Shown here piece by piece: positions 17,011 through 27,615 of a stretch of DNA of 64,000 bases. Each line of letters begins with the position of its first letter. Within the stretch, counting starts at the first letter, position 1. This DNA comes from Poindextera sp963719975 (GTDB taxonomy: Bacteria > Pseudomonadota > Alphaproteobacteria > Caulobacterales > Caulobacteraceae), in the NCBI GenBank assembly GCA_963719975.1, contig CAVRED010000010.1, positions 62,001-126,000 of the forward strand. Reading direction: 5' to 3'. A program made the position numbers and the translations under genes. The notes beneath the pieces were generated by a model, which was not told where the DNA came from, did no database searches, and was given only the letters and a program-made list of their open reading frames with translations.

Positions 17011-17438
17011 CGCGGGCCTCCGGCTCGTCGGTCTGGCCCTCGTCCGATCCGCCCGGCGCCGGCGCCGCGGGGGCGTTGCGACGCAGGAAATCCTCGAGAA
17101 TGTGCTGGTCGCTTTCGGACAGGGGGGCTTCGTCTTGGGCCGCCGGGGCCGAAACCACCTGCGCGGCAACGAGACCAATCAGCAGGTGCGCCGCCCGTGT
17201 GTCGCCCTTCAACGCCTTGGCGACGAGCGCCTTCAGTATCGCCCGCTGCTTGGAGACGGAGCGCTCGCGGACGCCTTCCCGCACCCTGATGGTCTCGGCC
17301 AACTCCTCAGCGAGATCGGTCGCAAGGTTCTTCGATCCTTTCTTCCGGCCCTTCGGGTTGCCGGATTGGCCGGAGCAAACCGGCGATGCTTGGCGGGCGG
17401 CCGTAGCCGACATCGTAGTCAGGCTTTTCGTCCGTCAT
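17003..17438 (-). CDS. DUF5681 domain protein (frame change near start)
   Basis: The N-terminus reads MTDEKPDYDVGYGRPP, then after frame changes near 17380-17400 GQSGNPKGRKKGSKNL, the hallmark of DUF5681 proteins, which occur beside terminase genes in alphaproteobacterial phage-like elements. The rest is a helical region and an acidic Pro/Ala-rich tail. A role as small terminase or packaging partner is suggested by position but not proven. The start lies three bases after the methyltransferase stop, and the stop overlaps the terminase start, so all three form one operon. Confidence 0.7.
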
Positions 17439-17441
17439 CGA

Positions 17442-18780
17442 TCAGCCCTCCATCGACGATGCGGGGCCGGTCAGCAGGGCGACCGAAGGCGAAGAAGGAG
17501 GAAACCGGAACGTCACGGAGGCCTCGAAGGTCGCGCCGGTCGCCGCCAGCACCGCCTCGCGGCCGGTCTCGGCCTCCCACCGGCGGATGACGACGTCGGC
17601 GTAGAGGGGGTCGAGCTCGATGCCGAAGCAGCGCCGGCCCGTGCGATGCGCGGCAATCAAGGTGGCGCCGGACCCGAGGAACGGGTCGAACACCAGGTCG
17701 CCGCGGCGCGAGACGTCCTTGATGGCGTCCGCCACCAGGGCGACGGGCTTCACCGTCGGATGAGAGCCCAGCAGTTCGTCGCGATCGGCGCCGAAGGACG
17801 ACATGCCGCGGTAGGTCCAGACGTTGGACCGTGAACGACCGTTCCGGCCCGCTCGACGTTGTTCACGTGCGGCGCATCGCCCTTCTTCAGGACGAAAATC
17901 AGTTCGTGCTGCGAGCGATAGAGCGACCCCGTGCCGGCGTTGGTTTTGGCCCAGACCGCCATGTCGATGACCGTCAGCCCAACCGCTCCGACCGCCGCTC
18001 AGCAGCTCTTCGATGTGCCGCCAGTCCATGCAGCAATAGGCGATCGCGCCGTCCGCCATGACCGACGCGCAGGCGCCAAGGGCCTGGGCCAGGAACCCGA
18101 TGAACTCGGGCTTGGTCATCTCGCCCGACGCGCAGGCGAACTCGCGATGGCGCCTTGCTGACGACGAACCCGCCGACCGCGACGTTATACGGCGGATCGC
18201 GTGAACGCCATCTGGGCGGTCGCGCCGGCCATCAGCTGCGTGAGCAGGCCGTCGTCCCGGCAATCGCCACAAGCCAAGCGATGGTCGCCCAGGATCCAGA
18301 TGTCGCCCGTGCGCGAAACGGCGGGGCCGGCGGCGGGGCCCGGCGGCGCATCTTCGATTTCGCCAACGCCCAGGTCGTCGATGGCAAGCGCCATGTCGAC
18401 TCTCGACCGGGTCGAAGCCGGTAAAGCTCCAGGTCGAAGCCGACCTCCAGCAACTGTCTCGAACTCGGCCTTCAAGCGCGGCGGTCGACCTTGGCGCTCG
18501 AGCGACAGCCGGTTGAGCGCAAGGCGGATGCGCCTTGACTTCGGCGCGTCGCGGTTGCGGACGACAACGACCGCAACCTCGGTCGTACCCGAGCGCCGTG
18601 AGCTCCTCGACGATCAGGTGGCCGTCGATGATCACGTCGCGCCTGGTCGATCAGGACGGGAACGATCTGGCCGAAGCGGGGCAGGATCGCGCGCGGCTTC
18701 TGACGCTGCCGGGCGGTGTGCGACCGGGCGGAGCCCGCGTAAGGTATGAGAGTCCGCGATTGCGCGGTGCTCGATCTCGA
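17442..18780 (-). CDS. DNA methyltransferase with ParB-like N-terminal domain (frameshifted)
   Basis: The N-terminal part, read across frames, has PYAGSARSHTARQ and IIDGHLIVEELTALGYD, as in ParB/Srx-type domains fused to phage methyltransferases. The catalytic part has DIWILGDHRLACGD, the DPPYN motif (at about 18180, out of frame by one base), and the SAM-binding DPFLGSGATLIAAHRTG with HPTVKPVAL. This motif order fits a beta-class N6-adenine or N4-cytosine enzyme. At least four frame changes occur. The exact start is not visible; about 18780 is an estimate. It is first in a three-gene operon with DUF5681 and terminase. Confidence 0.75.
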
Positions 18781-19196
18781 TGCTGGTTCGCGGGCATACG
18801 CTGGATCCTAATGATGCCAGCGTGTGGACGACTGAGGCTGCAGATCGAGCTGGCGCCGCACCTCAGCGAACGGCGCCCCTCAACCTCCAACGCGACGCAA
18901 GGGAACGGCGTAATCGGCCGGGCCCGTCAAGGGAGCGCTGACACATGGGATTCTGCGCAGCTTGGCTCCGAGCTCGACTGCAGCCGGTTGGCGCGCAGAT
19001 CGCGAAGGCCACTGCGGCTCGGTCCGCATGTCGCCGCACCAGCTCTGGAGATCCGCCGCTCTCGACAGGCGTCCGCACCGGCTTCCGGAGCCTCGCGTCG
19101 CTCTCAGAGCTTGAGCGGGCGAATTTGATCTCACGGCGTCCGACTCGCGCGGGAAGGCGGTATATCGGCGCGGCCCGCAGCGCCGCAAGCCGAGGG
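18781..19196. other. Intergenic / remnant boundary
   Basis: About 415 bases between the methyltransferase start and the 3' end of the next minus-strand gene. No protein-like frame or clear hairpin was found. It is the likely right end of the phage-derived segment. Confidence 0.3.
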
Positions 19197-19553
19197 TCAG
19201 GTCGCGCTTAGAGGCTCGATGGTGAGGGTCTCCCTTGCCGTCCGTGGCGGTGATGGACGCGGTCGCCTCGCCCGTGCGCGTCAGGGTCGCCTTGCCGCCG
19301 GCGAAGGAGAACGTCAGCACGCGGCCGTCAGCCGACAGGCGGGCGTCGGTCGCATCGACATAGTCGCCGCGCCAGTAGAAGCCGATCACCTGTCCGCCCC
19401 GCGACGATGACCTGAGGCGGTTTCATCGCCCGCCGCGCCGCCCCAGGTTCCTTCGAAGCTCGGCGGCGACGGGGCCTGGGCGAGGGCCGGCGCGGCGACG
19501 GCGAGCGCGGCGAGGGTCGCGACAAACGGTCGGCGGCGGGGGTCACAGATCAT
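19197..19553 (-). CDS. Small secreted protein (two frameshifts)
   Basis: A signal peptide (FVATLAALAVAAPALAQA) is followed by PPSFEGTWGG, then in another frame QVIGFYWRGDYVDATDARL, LTFSFAGGKATLTRTGEA and, after a second change, ETLTIEPLSAT and TGA. The mature protein of about 95 residues is beta-rich and has the FEGTWGG...GF-WRG pattern of small periplasmic lipocalin-like or META-like domains in Caulobacterales; function unknown. The start has GAGG eight bases upstream and lies 17 bases after cpdR, so it is likely co-transcribed with it. Confidence 0.6.
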
Positions 19554-19570
19554 GTCGCGCCTCGGAAAGG

Positions 19571-19939
19571 TCAGGCCGCGATCATGCGCTCCACTTCGGC
19601 CACGATCTCGCGCAGGTGCACCGGCTTGGCCAGCACCTTGGCGCCGGCGGGGGCGCGGCCGGCCGAGAGCGCGACAGCGGCGAAGCCGGTGATGAACATG
19701 ATGCGCATCTGCGGCTGGCGGGCGGCGGCGATGCGAGCGACCTCGATGCCATCGATCCCAGGCATGACGATGTCGGTCAGGAGCACGTGGAAGGGCTGGT
19801 CCAGCGCCTCGACGGCCGTCTCGCCGTCGGGGCAGGCGACCACCTCGTAGCCGGCGCGCTCCAGCGCGCGCGCCAGGAAGCCGCGCAGGCTGTCGTCGTC
19901 TTCGGCAAGCAGGATGCGGGCGAGAACGACCTTGGTCAT
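19571..19939 (-). CDS. cpdR: CpdR-type single-domain response regulator
   Basis: A lone receiver domain of 122 residues with LLAEDDDSLRGFLARALERA, phospho-acceptor Asp56 in LLTDIVMPGIDGIEVA, Thr/Phe in FITGFAAVAL and Lys in VLAKPVHLRE, ending MIAA. The FITGFAAVAL and LAKPxHLRE segments and short C-terminus match CpdR, which in Caulobacter is phosphorylated through CckA-ChpT and, when unphosphorylated, delivers ClpXP and substrates such as CtrA regulators and PopA for cell-cycle proteolysis. The ATG adds five residues relative to the Caulobacter protein. It is divergent from N-formylglutamate amidohydrolase. Confidence 0.85.
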   Translation of the reverse strand: MTKVVLARILLAEDDDSLRGFLARALERAGYEVVACPDGETAVEALDQPFHVLLTDIVMPGIDGIEVARIAAARQPQMRIMFITGFAAVALSAGRAPAGAKVLAKPVHLREIVAEVERMIAA

Positions 19940-20083
19940 GCAGGTTCCGGCGGGTCGAGCGGCTGTGAACTCGAGGCTTCGAGCTTACGGGCCGATGTGT
20001 AAACCGCCGATAAAGCGAAAAGCCGCCGGTTGCGCGTCTGGCTCGCGTTGCCATCGCCGGGCGCGCAGTCGATATTGCGTCGC

Positions 20084-21007
20084 ATGACCGCCCCTCCGGC
20101 CGCCCAGGCCGCCACCGAGATCGCCGCCTGGTCCGACGCGCCGGCGCCGTTCAGCATCCGGCGGCCGGCGGCGGAGGCCATGGCGCCGCTGGTGTTCGCC
20201 TCGCCGCACTCGGGACGGCTCTATCCCAAGGACATGATGGCCGCCTCGGCGCTGGACGCGGACTCGATTCGCCGCTCGGAGGACGCCCTGGTCGACCGCC
20301 TGATCGATGCGGCGACCGGCTATGGCGCGAGCGTGATCGCCGCCGCCTACGCGCGCGCCTACATCGACGTGAACCGCGAGCCCTACGAGCTGGACGCCTC
20401 CATGTTCGAGGACGAGCTGCCGGACTTCGCCCGCGGCCGCACGGCCAGGGTCGCGGCGGGCCTGGGCTCGATCGCGCGCATCGTCGCCGAGGGGCAGGAG
20501 ATCTACGCCCGCAAGCTGACCTTCGCCGAGGCGGCGCAGCGCATCGAGACAGTGCACAGGCCCTATCACGCCGCGCTCGACGGCCTTCTGGGCGACGCCA
20601 GGGCGAAGTTCGGCATGGCGCTGCTGATCGACTGGCATTCGATGCCGCAGGCGGCCGCCCGCACTCTTGGCCAAAGCGGCGATTTCGCCGGCCAGGGCAG
20701 CTGCGACCTCGTGCTCGGCGACCGTTTCGGCGCCGCGTGCGCCCCCGCCATCACCGGGCTGGTGGAGGCCGAGTTCGAGGCGATGGGCTATCGCGTCGCG
20801 CGCAACGCCCCCTACGCCGGCGGCTACACCACCGAGTTCTACGGCCGGCCCCAGGCCGGCATCCACGCGCTGCAGGTGGAGATCAACCGCAGCCTCTATC
20901 TCGACGAGGCGACGCTGGAGCCGCACGAGGGCTACGGCCGGTTGCAGCGGGACCTGGAGCGCGTCTTCGCGGCCCTGGCCAGGCTGGCGCGGCAGCGCCT
21001 GAGCTGA
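20084..21007 (+). CDS. N-formylglutamate amidohydrolase
   Basis: The 307-residue product contains FASPHSGRLYP, SEDALVDRLIDAA, YIDVNREPYELD, LLIDWHSMPQ and GGYTTEFYGRP, the pattern of N-formylglutamate amidohydrolases. These metal enzymes release formate and glutamate, the last step of one histidine degradation route; in many alphaproteobacteria a paralogue sits next to cpdR without other hut genes, so the true substrate may be another N-acyl or peptide bond. The start is the ATG before TAPPAAQAAT. It is divergent from cpdR across 145 bases. Confidence 0.85.
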   Translation: MTAPPAAQAATEIAAWSDAPAPFSIRRPAAEAMAPLVFASPHSGRLYPKDMMAASALDADSIRRSEDALVDRLIDAATGYGASVIAAAYARAYIDVNREPYELDASMFEDELPDFARGRTARVAAGLGSIARIVAEGQEIYARKLTFAEAAQRIETVHRPYHAALDGLLGDARAKFGMALLIDWHSMPQAAARTLGQSGDFAGQGSCDLVLGDRFGAACAPAITGLVEAEFEAMGYRVARNAPYAGGYTTEFYGRPQAGIHALQVEINRSLYLDEATLEPHEGYGRLQRDLERVFAALARLARQRLS

Positions 21008-21022
21008 GGCGCAAAGAAAAAC

Positions 21023-21044
21023 GGCCGCGCCCGAAGGCGCGGCC
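21023..21044. terminator. GC hairpin after the amidohydrolase gene
   Basis: A perfect 9-bp stem GGCCGCGCC/GGCGCGGCC with a CGAA loop lies 15 bases after the stop. On the minus strand the loop is TTCG and the stem is followed by GTTTTTCTTT, a good Rho-independent layout; on the plus strand no T-run follows. It may therefore act mainly against minus-strand transcription, or as a 3' stabilising hairpin for the plus-strand mRNA. Confidence 0.55.
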
Positions 21045-21184
21045 AGTTCATAGGGAGGAAACGCCCAGGAAGGGCAAAGGCGCCAGAGACGCCTTACATC
21101 GTCATGTATAGGGTGCACCGCACCATTGCGCAACCAAAAAGATGAGCCAAGCGTCAGGTTCCTTCGCATATTTTGCTTACTATC

Positions 21185-21214
21185 TTGACTTAATTAGATT
21201 TTCTCACCATATCA
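21185..21214 (+). promoter_or_regulatory. Possible promoter of typA
   Basis: Within an AT-rich island (about 21115-21215, striking in this GC-rich window) lies TTGACT followed after 18 bases by ATATCA. This is a fair -35 and weak -10 about 90 bases before the typA start. Between the hairpin at 21023 and this site are two small inverted repeats (GCCC-GGGC at 21062-21079 and GGTGC-GCACC near 21113). Confidence 0.35.
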
Positions 21215-21304
21215 GCGTTCGCCGATTTACGCTGCGCTGCACAAGCAGCATGGCGAATGTGATGGCGCGACTCCGCGCCGTCGTCTAGAAGCCTCCCGCC
21301 CCAG

Positions 21305-23139
<1,835 letters not shown>

Positions 23140-23228
23140 GAGCCTAACCTGGACGCGATCGGCCTGCCAGGCGCGGTGGGTCTAGTGTAGGCTCGGCCGC
23201 ATGGCCCCACGGACGGCAAGGCCTGCTC

Positions 23229-24050
23229 ATGGAACCGGAGGCAGGTTTGGGCCGGGCTCGCCGCTCGCCGGGGTCGGCGCGGGCTGCCGCAGCGACCGCG
23301 TCCGCCGCGCAGGTCCCGGCGACCGATCGGTTCCTGCTGCATTCGAGGCGTGTCGGGCGGGACTTCCTGATCGAGGTGACGCCGCCCGTGGGCCTCGCCG
23401 CCGCTGGCCATAGGGCGCCCGTCGTCTACGCGCTGGACGCCGGCTATCACCTGGCCGCGCCGGAGGCGGCGGCGCTGCAGGCGAGCGGCGCGATGGCGCC
23501 GGCCTTCCTCGTCGCCATCGGCTATCCGCCGGGGCAGCCGAACACCCGCGAGACCGACCTGCTGCACCGGCCCCACCTGGACGACGGCGTCAGCGTGGGC
23601 GGCGGCGGCGCGGCGTTCGAAGCCTTCATCCTGGACGAGCTGAAGCCCGCCATCGAGGCCCGCTATCCGGTCGATGCCGACCGGTCGGTGCTGCTCGGCC
23701 ATTCGCTGGCCGGCCTTTTCGTCGCCAACCTGCTGGCCGACCACCCGCGCGCCTTCAGCGCCTACCTGATGGCCAGCCCCTCGATCTGGGCCGACCCGGC
23801 CACCGTCGGCCGTGTGCGCGCCGCCGCGCCGCGCGGGAAAGGCCGGCGCGTCTTCCTCACCGTCGGCGGGGCGGAGACGGCGCGCATGAAGACGGGGGTC
23901 GACGATCTGCGCGCGGCGCTGACGGCGCCGGCCTCCGGCTTCGTCGTGCACGGCCAGGTCTTCGCCGGCCAGACGCACAGGTCCTACTATCCGGCGTTCC
24001 TCGACGCCGCGCTGCGCGACGTGCTGCCCGGGCCAGGGCCGCGCGACTGA
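23229..24050 (+). CDS. Alpha/beta hydrolase, Fes/IroE-like esterase
   Basis: The core reads PVVYALDAGYHL, AIGYPPGQPNTRETDLL, LLGHSLAGLFVANLL (nucleophile Ser), MASPSIWADP and a late His in AGQTHRSYYP, the layout of the putative esterase family (Pfam Esterase) that includes enterobactin esterase IroE and feruloyl-type esterases. The N-terminus before residue 35 is Arg/Ala-rich without a clear signal peptide; a frameshift or other start is possible. The natural ester is unknown. Monocistronic, between typA and an aminotransferase. Confidence 0.75.
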   Translation: MEPEAGLGRARRSPGSARAAAATASAAQVPATDRFLLHSRRVGRDFLIEVTPPVGLAAAGHRAPVVYALDAGYHLAAPEAAALQASGAMAPAFLVAIGYPPGQPNTRETDLLHRPHLDDGVSVGGGGAAFEAFILDELKPAIEARYPVDADRSVLLGHSLAGLFVANLLADHPRAFSAYLMASPSIWADPATVGRVRAAAPRGKGRRVFLTVGGAETARMKTGVDDLRAALTAPASGFVVHGQVFAGQTHRSYYPAFLDAALRDVLPGPGPRD

Positions 24051-24110
24051 AGTCCCGCCCGGCGCGGTCTAGCCTTCCGGCGGGGCGGTCATGCTAAAGC
24101 TCCAGCCGCC

Positions 24111-25292
24111 ATGGCCAACCCGATCTACCAAGCGATGCCGACCACCATCTTCACGGTGATGAGCGGGCTGGCGCGCGAGCACGACGCCCTCAACCTCGGC
24201 CAGGGGTTCCCGGACGAGCCGGGGCCGCTGGCGATCCGCCAAAAGGCGGCAGACGAGACCCTCTACGGCGACAACCAGTACCCGCCCAGCGCCGGCCGCC
24301 CCGAGCTGCGCCAGGCGGTGGCCGAGCACTACCGGCGCGCCCAAGGCCTGGACTTCGACTGGGCGAGCGAGATCACCATCACCTCCGGCGCCACCGAGGC
24401 CCTGGCCTGCGCCTTCCTCGGCCTGATCACGCCCGGCGACGAGGTGGTGCTGTTCCAGCCGCTGTACGACTCCTACGCGCCCATGGTGCGGCGCGCCGGC
24501 GGGATCCCCAGGCTCGCGCGCCTGGAGCCGCCGCACTGGCGCTTCGACCGGGCCATGCTCGAGGCGGCGTTCACCGAGCGGACGCGGCTCGTCGTGCTGA
24601 ACAACCCGCTCAATCCCACCGCGACCGTTTGCCGGCAAGAGGACCTGGCGCTGCTGGCGGAGTTCTGCGTTCGCCACGACGCCGTCGCGGTCTGCGACGA
24701 GGTCTGGGAGCATGTGCTGATGGACGGCCGCGTGCACCGGCCGCTGATCGCGTTTCCGGGCATGCGGGAGCGGACGGTGAAGATCGGCTCGGCCGGCAAG
24801 ATGTTCGCGCTGACCGGCTGGAAGATCGGCTTCCTCTGCGCCGCGCCGGCTCTGAGCGCGGTGCTGGCCAAGGCGCACCAGTTCCTCTGTTTCACCACCC
24901 CGCCCAACCTGCAGGCCGCCGTCGCCTGGGGGCTCGCCAACAGCGAGGCCTGGTTCGAGGCGATGCCGCGGGCGATGACCGCCTCGCGCGACCGGCTGGC
25001 GGACGCGCTGCGGCGCGAGGGATTTGCGGTGCTGGACGCCGAAGGCACCTACTTCCTCAACGTGGACCTCGCCGCCTCGGGCGTGCGCGAGGACGACATG
25101 GCCTTCTGCCTGCGCGCGGTGAAGGAGGCCGGGGTCGCCGCCATCCCGGTCTCGGCCTTCTACGAAGAGCGCCCGGTCACCACCATCGCCCGCCTCTGCT
25201 TCGCCAAGCGCGACGAGACGCTGGACGAGGGCGCGAGGCGCCTGGCGAAGGCGCGCGAGCTCTCGCTGCGGGCTCACAACGCCGGGCGATAG
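24111..25292 (+). CDS. Class I/II PLP aminotransferase (YbdL/DapC-like)
   Basis: The 393-residue protein has LNLGQGFPDEPGP, ITSGATEALACAFLGL, LNNPLNPTAT, VCDEVWEHVLMDG and the PLP lysine in GSAGKMFALTGWKIGF, with a late Arg in TIARLCFAKRDE. This is the fold-type I subgroup Ig pattern shared by methionine aminotransferase YbdL, kynurenine aminotransferase and N-succinyldiaminopimelate aminotransferase. Sequence alone does not settle the substrate. The frame is intact. Its last 19 bases overlap the 3' end of the convergent AraC-type gene. Confidence 0.85.
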   Translation: MANPIYQAMPTTIFTVMSGLAREHDALNLGQGFPDEPGPLAIRQKAADETLYGDNQYPPSAGRPELRQAVAEHYRRAQGLDFDWASEITITSGATEALACAFLGLITPGDEVVLFQPLYDSYAPMVRRAGGIPRLARLEPPHWRFDRAMLEAAFTERTRLVVLNNPLNPTATVCRQEDLALLAEFCVRHDAVAVCDEVWEHVLMDGRVHRPLIAFPGMRERTVKIGSAGKMFALTGWKIGFLCAAPALSAVLAKAHQFLCFTTPPNLQAAVAWGLANSEAWFEAMPRAMTASRDRLADALRREGFAVLDAEGTYFLNVDLAASGVREDDMAFCLRAVKEAGVAAIPVSAFYEERPVTTIARLCFAKRDETLDEGARRLAKARELSLRAHNAGR

Positions 25293-26022
25293 CGCCCGGG
25301 CGTGACGCCGAACTGGCGCTTGAAGGCGGTGATGAAGGCGCTGGGGCTCTCGTAGCCGCAGTCGGCGCCGTGACGGCGACGGGGGCTCCGCCGCTGAGGG
25401 CCGCGGCGGCGGTGATCAGCCGCGCCTTCTGCCGCCAGACCTCGAGGGTAAGGCCGGTCTCGGCGGGGAAGAGCCGCTGCAGCGTGCGCAGGCTGGCCCC
25501 GGCGCGGCGGGCCAGGTCCGCCAGCCCGGCGGATTCGCCTGGCGCATCCTGCACCCGGTCGGCGAAGGCGAGCGCGCGCCGGTCGGCCGGCAGCGGCAGG
25601 GCAAGGTCGATGGGGCGCGCCTCGAGCAGCAGGTCGACCAGGACGCGCGCAAGCCGATCCTGCTCGGGCGCGTCCGGATGCAGCATGCGCAGCTTGAGGA
25701 TGTGCAGGATCAGCTCGCGCAGCAGCGGGACCACCTCCACAACGCCGGCCTCGGCCGGCAACGGCGCGGAGAGCTCCGGCGAGAGATAGAGAAAGCGCGT
25801 CGCCACCTCGCCGCGCATGACGATCTCGTGCGCGACGCCCGCCGGCAGCCAGATCGCCCGCGTCGGCGGCGCGAGCCATGCCGCCGCGTCGCTGACCACC
25901 CGCATCACGCCGCTGTTGCAGAACGCGAGCTGGCCCCAGGGATGGTCGTGGCGGTCGAGCCTGGTCCCGTCCTGGTAGGTCGTCGCGTCGGAGCGGACCA
26001 GATAGCCGTCGCCGTAGCTCAA
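25274..26022 (-). CDS. AraC-family transcriptional regulator (one frameshift)
   Basis: The N-terminal cupin-like sensor has RLDRHDHPWGQLAFCNSG and IWLPAGVAHEI; the C-terminal part has a first HTH (LADLARRAGASLRTLQRLF) and, after a frame change near 25370, the second HTH DCGYESPSAFITAFKRQFGV ending TPGRYRPAL. This is the AraC-type regulator pattern of the YdeC/NimR-like cupin-AraC branch. The likely start is TTG at 26022, whose first bases overlap the stop of the VOC gene (TTGA), so the two are coupled. The target may be the neighbouring VOC or aminotransferase gene. Confidence 0.75.
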
Positions 26023-26390
26023 AGCGCGCCCGGATCGTACTGCATGGCGCCGAACAGGTTGCCGTCGGGGTCGCGGAAGTAGACCAAGCGGCCGACGCCA
26101 TCGATGTAGATCTGCGGCGCCGCGATGCGCCCGCCCGCGGCCTCGATCGCGGCGGTCGTCTGGGCGATGTCCTCGACGGCGAAGGTGGCTTCGAAGCCGA
26201 GCATCGCCGCCCCCCGCTCGATCTCCCGCCGGTGCTGCAGCGCCATGATCAAGCCTTCGCCCGCCTCGTGCGCCTGGTAGTAGTCGGGCGGCCCCCAGGG
26301 TTTGAACCGCCAGCCGAACACGGTCTCGTAGAAGGCCTTGGCGCGCGGGACGTCGTCGGCGTTGATGGCGAGATGGCGAAGCGTTGGCAT
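26019..26390 (-). CDS. VOC (glyoxalase/dioxygenase fold) protein
   Basis: A 123-residue single VOC unit with LRHLAINADDVPRAKAFYE, FGWRFKPWGPPDYYQ and VYFRDPDGNLFGAMQYDP. This fold carries glyoxalase, dioxygenase and antibiotic-binding functions; the metal triad is partly visible (His6, Glu near the C-terminal strand unclear), so no reaction can be given. It is translationally coupled to the downstream AraC regulator. Confidence 0.75.
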   Translation of the reverse strand: MPTLRHLAINADDVPRAKAFYETVFGWRFKPWGPPDYYQAHEAGEGLIMALQHRREIERGAAMLGFEATFAVEDIAQTTAAIEAAGGRIAAPQIYIDGVGRLVYFRDPDGNLFGAMQYDPGAL

Positions 26391-26562
26391 GGCGTGCTCC
26401 CCTCGGGCTGGGCCGGTGCAGAGCCTGCCGGCCCGGCCGCTGTGTCGCCAGCACGATATCGCGCCAAATTATCGCGTGCACGCGCCAAGCGCCTGACCAC
26501 GCTCTTGGCCGCCCCGCGAAGGCGATCTAGCCCTGCCGTCGAGAGCACCGAAGGAGGTTGGC

Positions 26563-26940
26563 GTGCTGACGGACGAGAGACTGGTGGCGTTCCTCGCCAC
26601 GACTGATGCAGCTCGCGCGCGGGCGTTTTACGAGGGCAAGCTTGGGCTGACGCTCGCTCTCGACGAAGAGCACCTGATGGTCTTCGACAGCGGCCCTGCC
26701 CGGCTCGCGCTGCAGAAGAGCGACAAGCCGATCACGCCGCCGTTCGGCACCGCTGCGGGCTGGAACGTGCGCGACCTGCGCGCGAGCGTCCGCGATCTCA
26801 TGGCGCGCGGCATCGTTTTCGAACGCTACGAGGGGATGCAGCAGGACGACCTCAAGATCTGGTCGCCCGTCCCCGGCGAAGGCGTCGCCTGGTTCAAGGA
26901 CCCCGACGCCAACCTGCTGTCGCTCAACGGGCCGATCTAG
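26563..26940 (+). CDS. VOC family protein
   Basis: A GTG start five bases after AAGGAGG, an excellent ribosome binding site. The 125-residue product is a VOC unit with FLATTDAARARAFYEGKLGL, HLMVFDSGPARLALQKS and AWFKDPDANLLSLNGP. It lacks the usual His near the first strand (VAFLATTD), so a metal-free binding role is possible. It is followed nine bases later by the methyltransferase gene, and is divergent from the other VOC gene. Confidence 0.75.
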   Translation: MLTDERLVAFLATTDAARARAFYEGKLGLTLALDEEHLMVFDSGPARLALQKSDKPITPPFGTAAGWNVRDLRASVRDLMARGIVFERYEGMQQDDLKIWSPVPGEGVAWFKDPDANLLSLNGPI

Positions 26941-26949
26941 GAGGCGAGG

Positions 26950-27615
26950 ATGCCGACCATTCTCAATGATCCGACGCTCGACGCCCTGCTGCCCGGCCTG
27001 CACGCCGCCAGCGAGGCGCAGGACGAGGCGATCGGCCGTTACTACCGCGAGGAGCGCACGGGGCCGTGGACCGGGGGGATGGAGGCGCGCGACCACGCCT
27101 TCATGGCCGACAAGGCGGTGGCGCTCGAGCGCGACAAGGCCGAGTTCTGCTACATGATCTGCCGCGCCATCGGCGCGCGGCGGATCTTCGAGGCCGGCAC
27201 CTCGTTCGGCGTCTCGACGCTCTATCTGGCCGCCGCGGTGCGGGACAATGGCGGCGGGGTGGTGTTCGGCGCCGAGTATGAGCCCGGCAAGGTCAGGCAG
27301 GCGCGCGCCAACTTCGCGGCCGCGGGCCTGAGCCGCTTCATCGACCTGCGCGAAGGCGACATCGTCGAGGCGGCCAAGACGTTCGAGGGCCCGATCGACT
27401 TCGTGCTGTTCGACATCTGGGGCGAGATGCTGGGGCAGTTGATCGAGATTCTCGCGCCCCGCCTGCGCCCCGGCTCTGTGCTTTGCGCGGACAACACGGC
27501 CGGCACGGGCGGCAGCTACGGCCCGATGTTCGAGTTCATCAATAACCCCGCCAACGGCCTTCGGACGATGACCCTGCCGTTCAAGGGCGGATTCGAGCTG
27601 ACGGTGAAGGTCTAG
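26950..27615 (+). CDS. Class I SAM methyltransferase, O-methyltransferase-like
   Basis: The 221-residue protein has a helical N-terminus and a Rossmann methyltransferase core: RRIFEAGTSFGVSTLYLAAA (motif I), VVFGAEYEPGKVRQARANF (acidic loop), IDLREGDIVEA and IDFVLFDIWGEML (motif IV-like). The pattern resembles bacterial O-methyltransferases of the CCoAOMT/family 3 type. Substrate unknown. It follows a VOC gene in a short operon; its stop overlaps the 3' end of the convergent SDR by four bases. Confidence 0.75.
   Translation: MPTILNDPTLDALLPGLHAASEAQDEAIGRYYREERTGPWTGGMEARDHAFMADKAVALERDKAEFCYMICRAIGARRIFEAGTSFGVSTLYLAAAVRDNGGGVVFGAEYEPGKVRQARANFAAAGLSRFIDLREGDIVEAAKTFEGPIDFVLFDIWGEMLGQLIEILAPRLRPGSVLCADNTAGTGGSYGPMFEFINNPANGLRTMTLPFKGGFELTVKV

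Noticed and set aside
13889..18780. Integration of the phage remnant into tRNA-Val
   Set aside because: The remnant lies beyond the 5' end of the tRNA, whereas integration normally uses the 3' end, and no repeat of the tRNA end was found near 18.8-19.2 kb.
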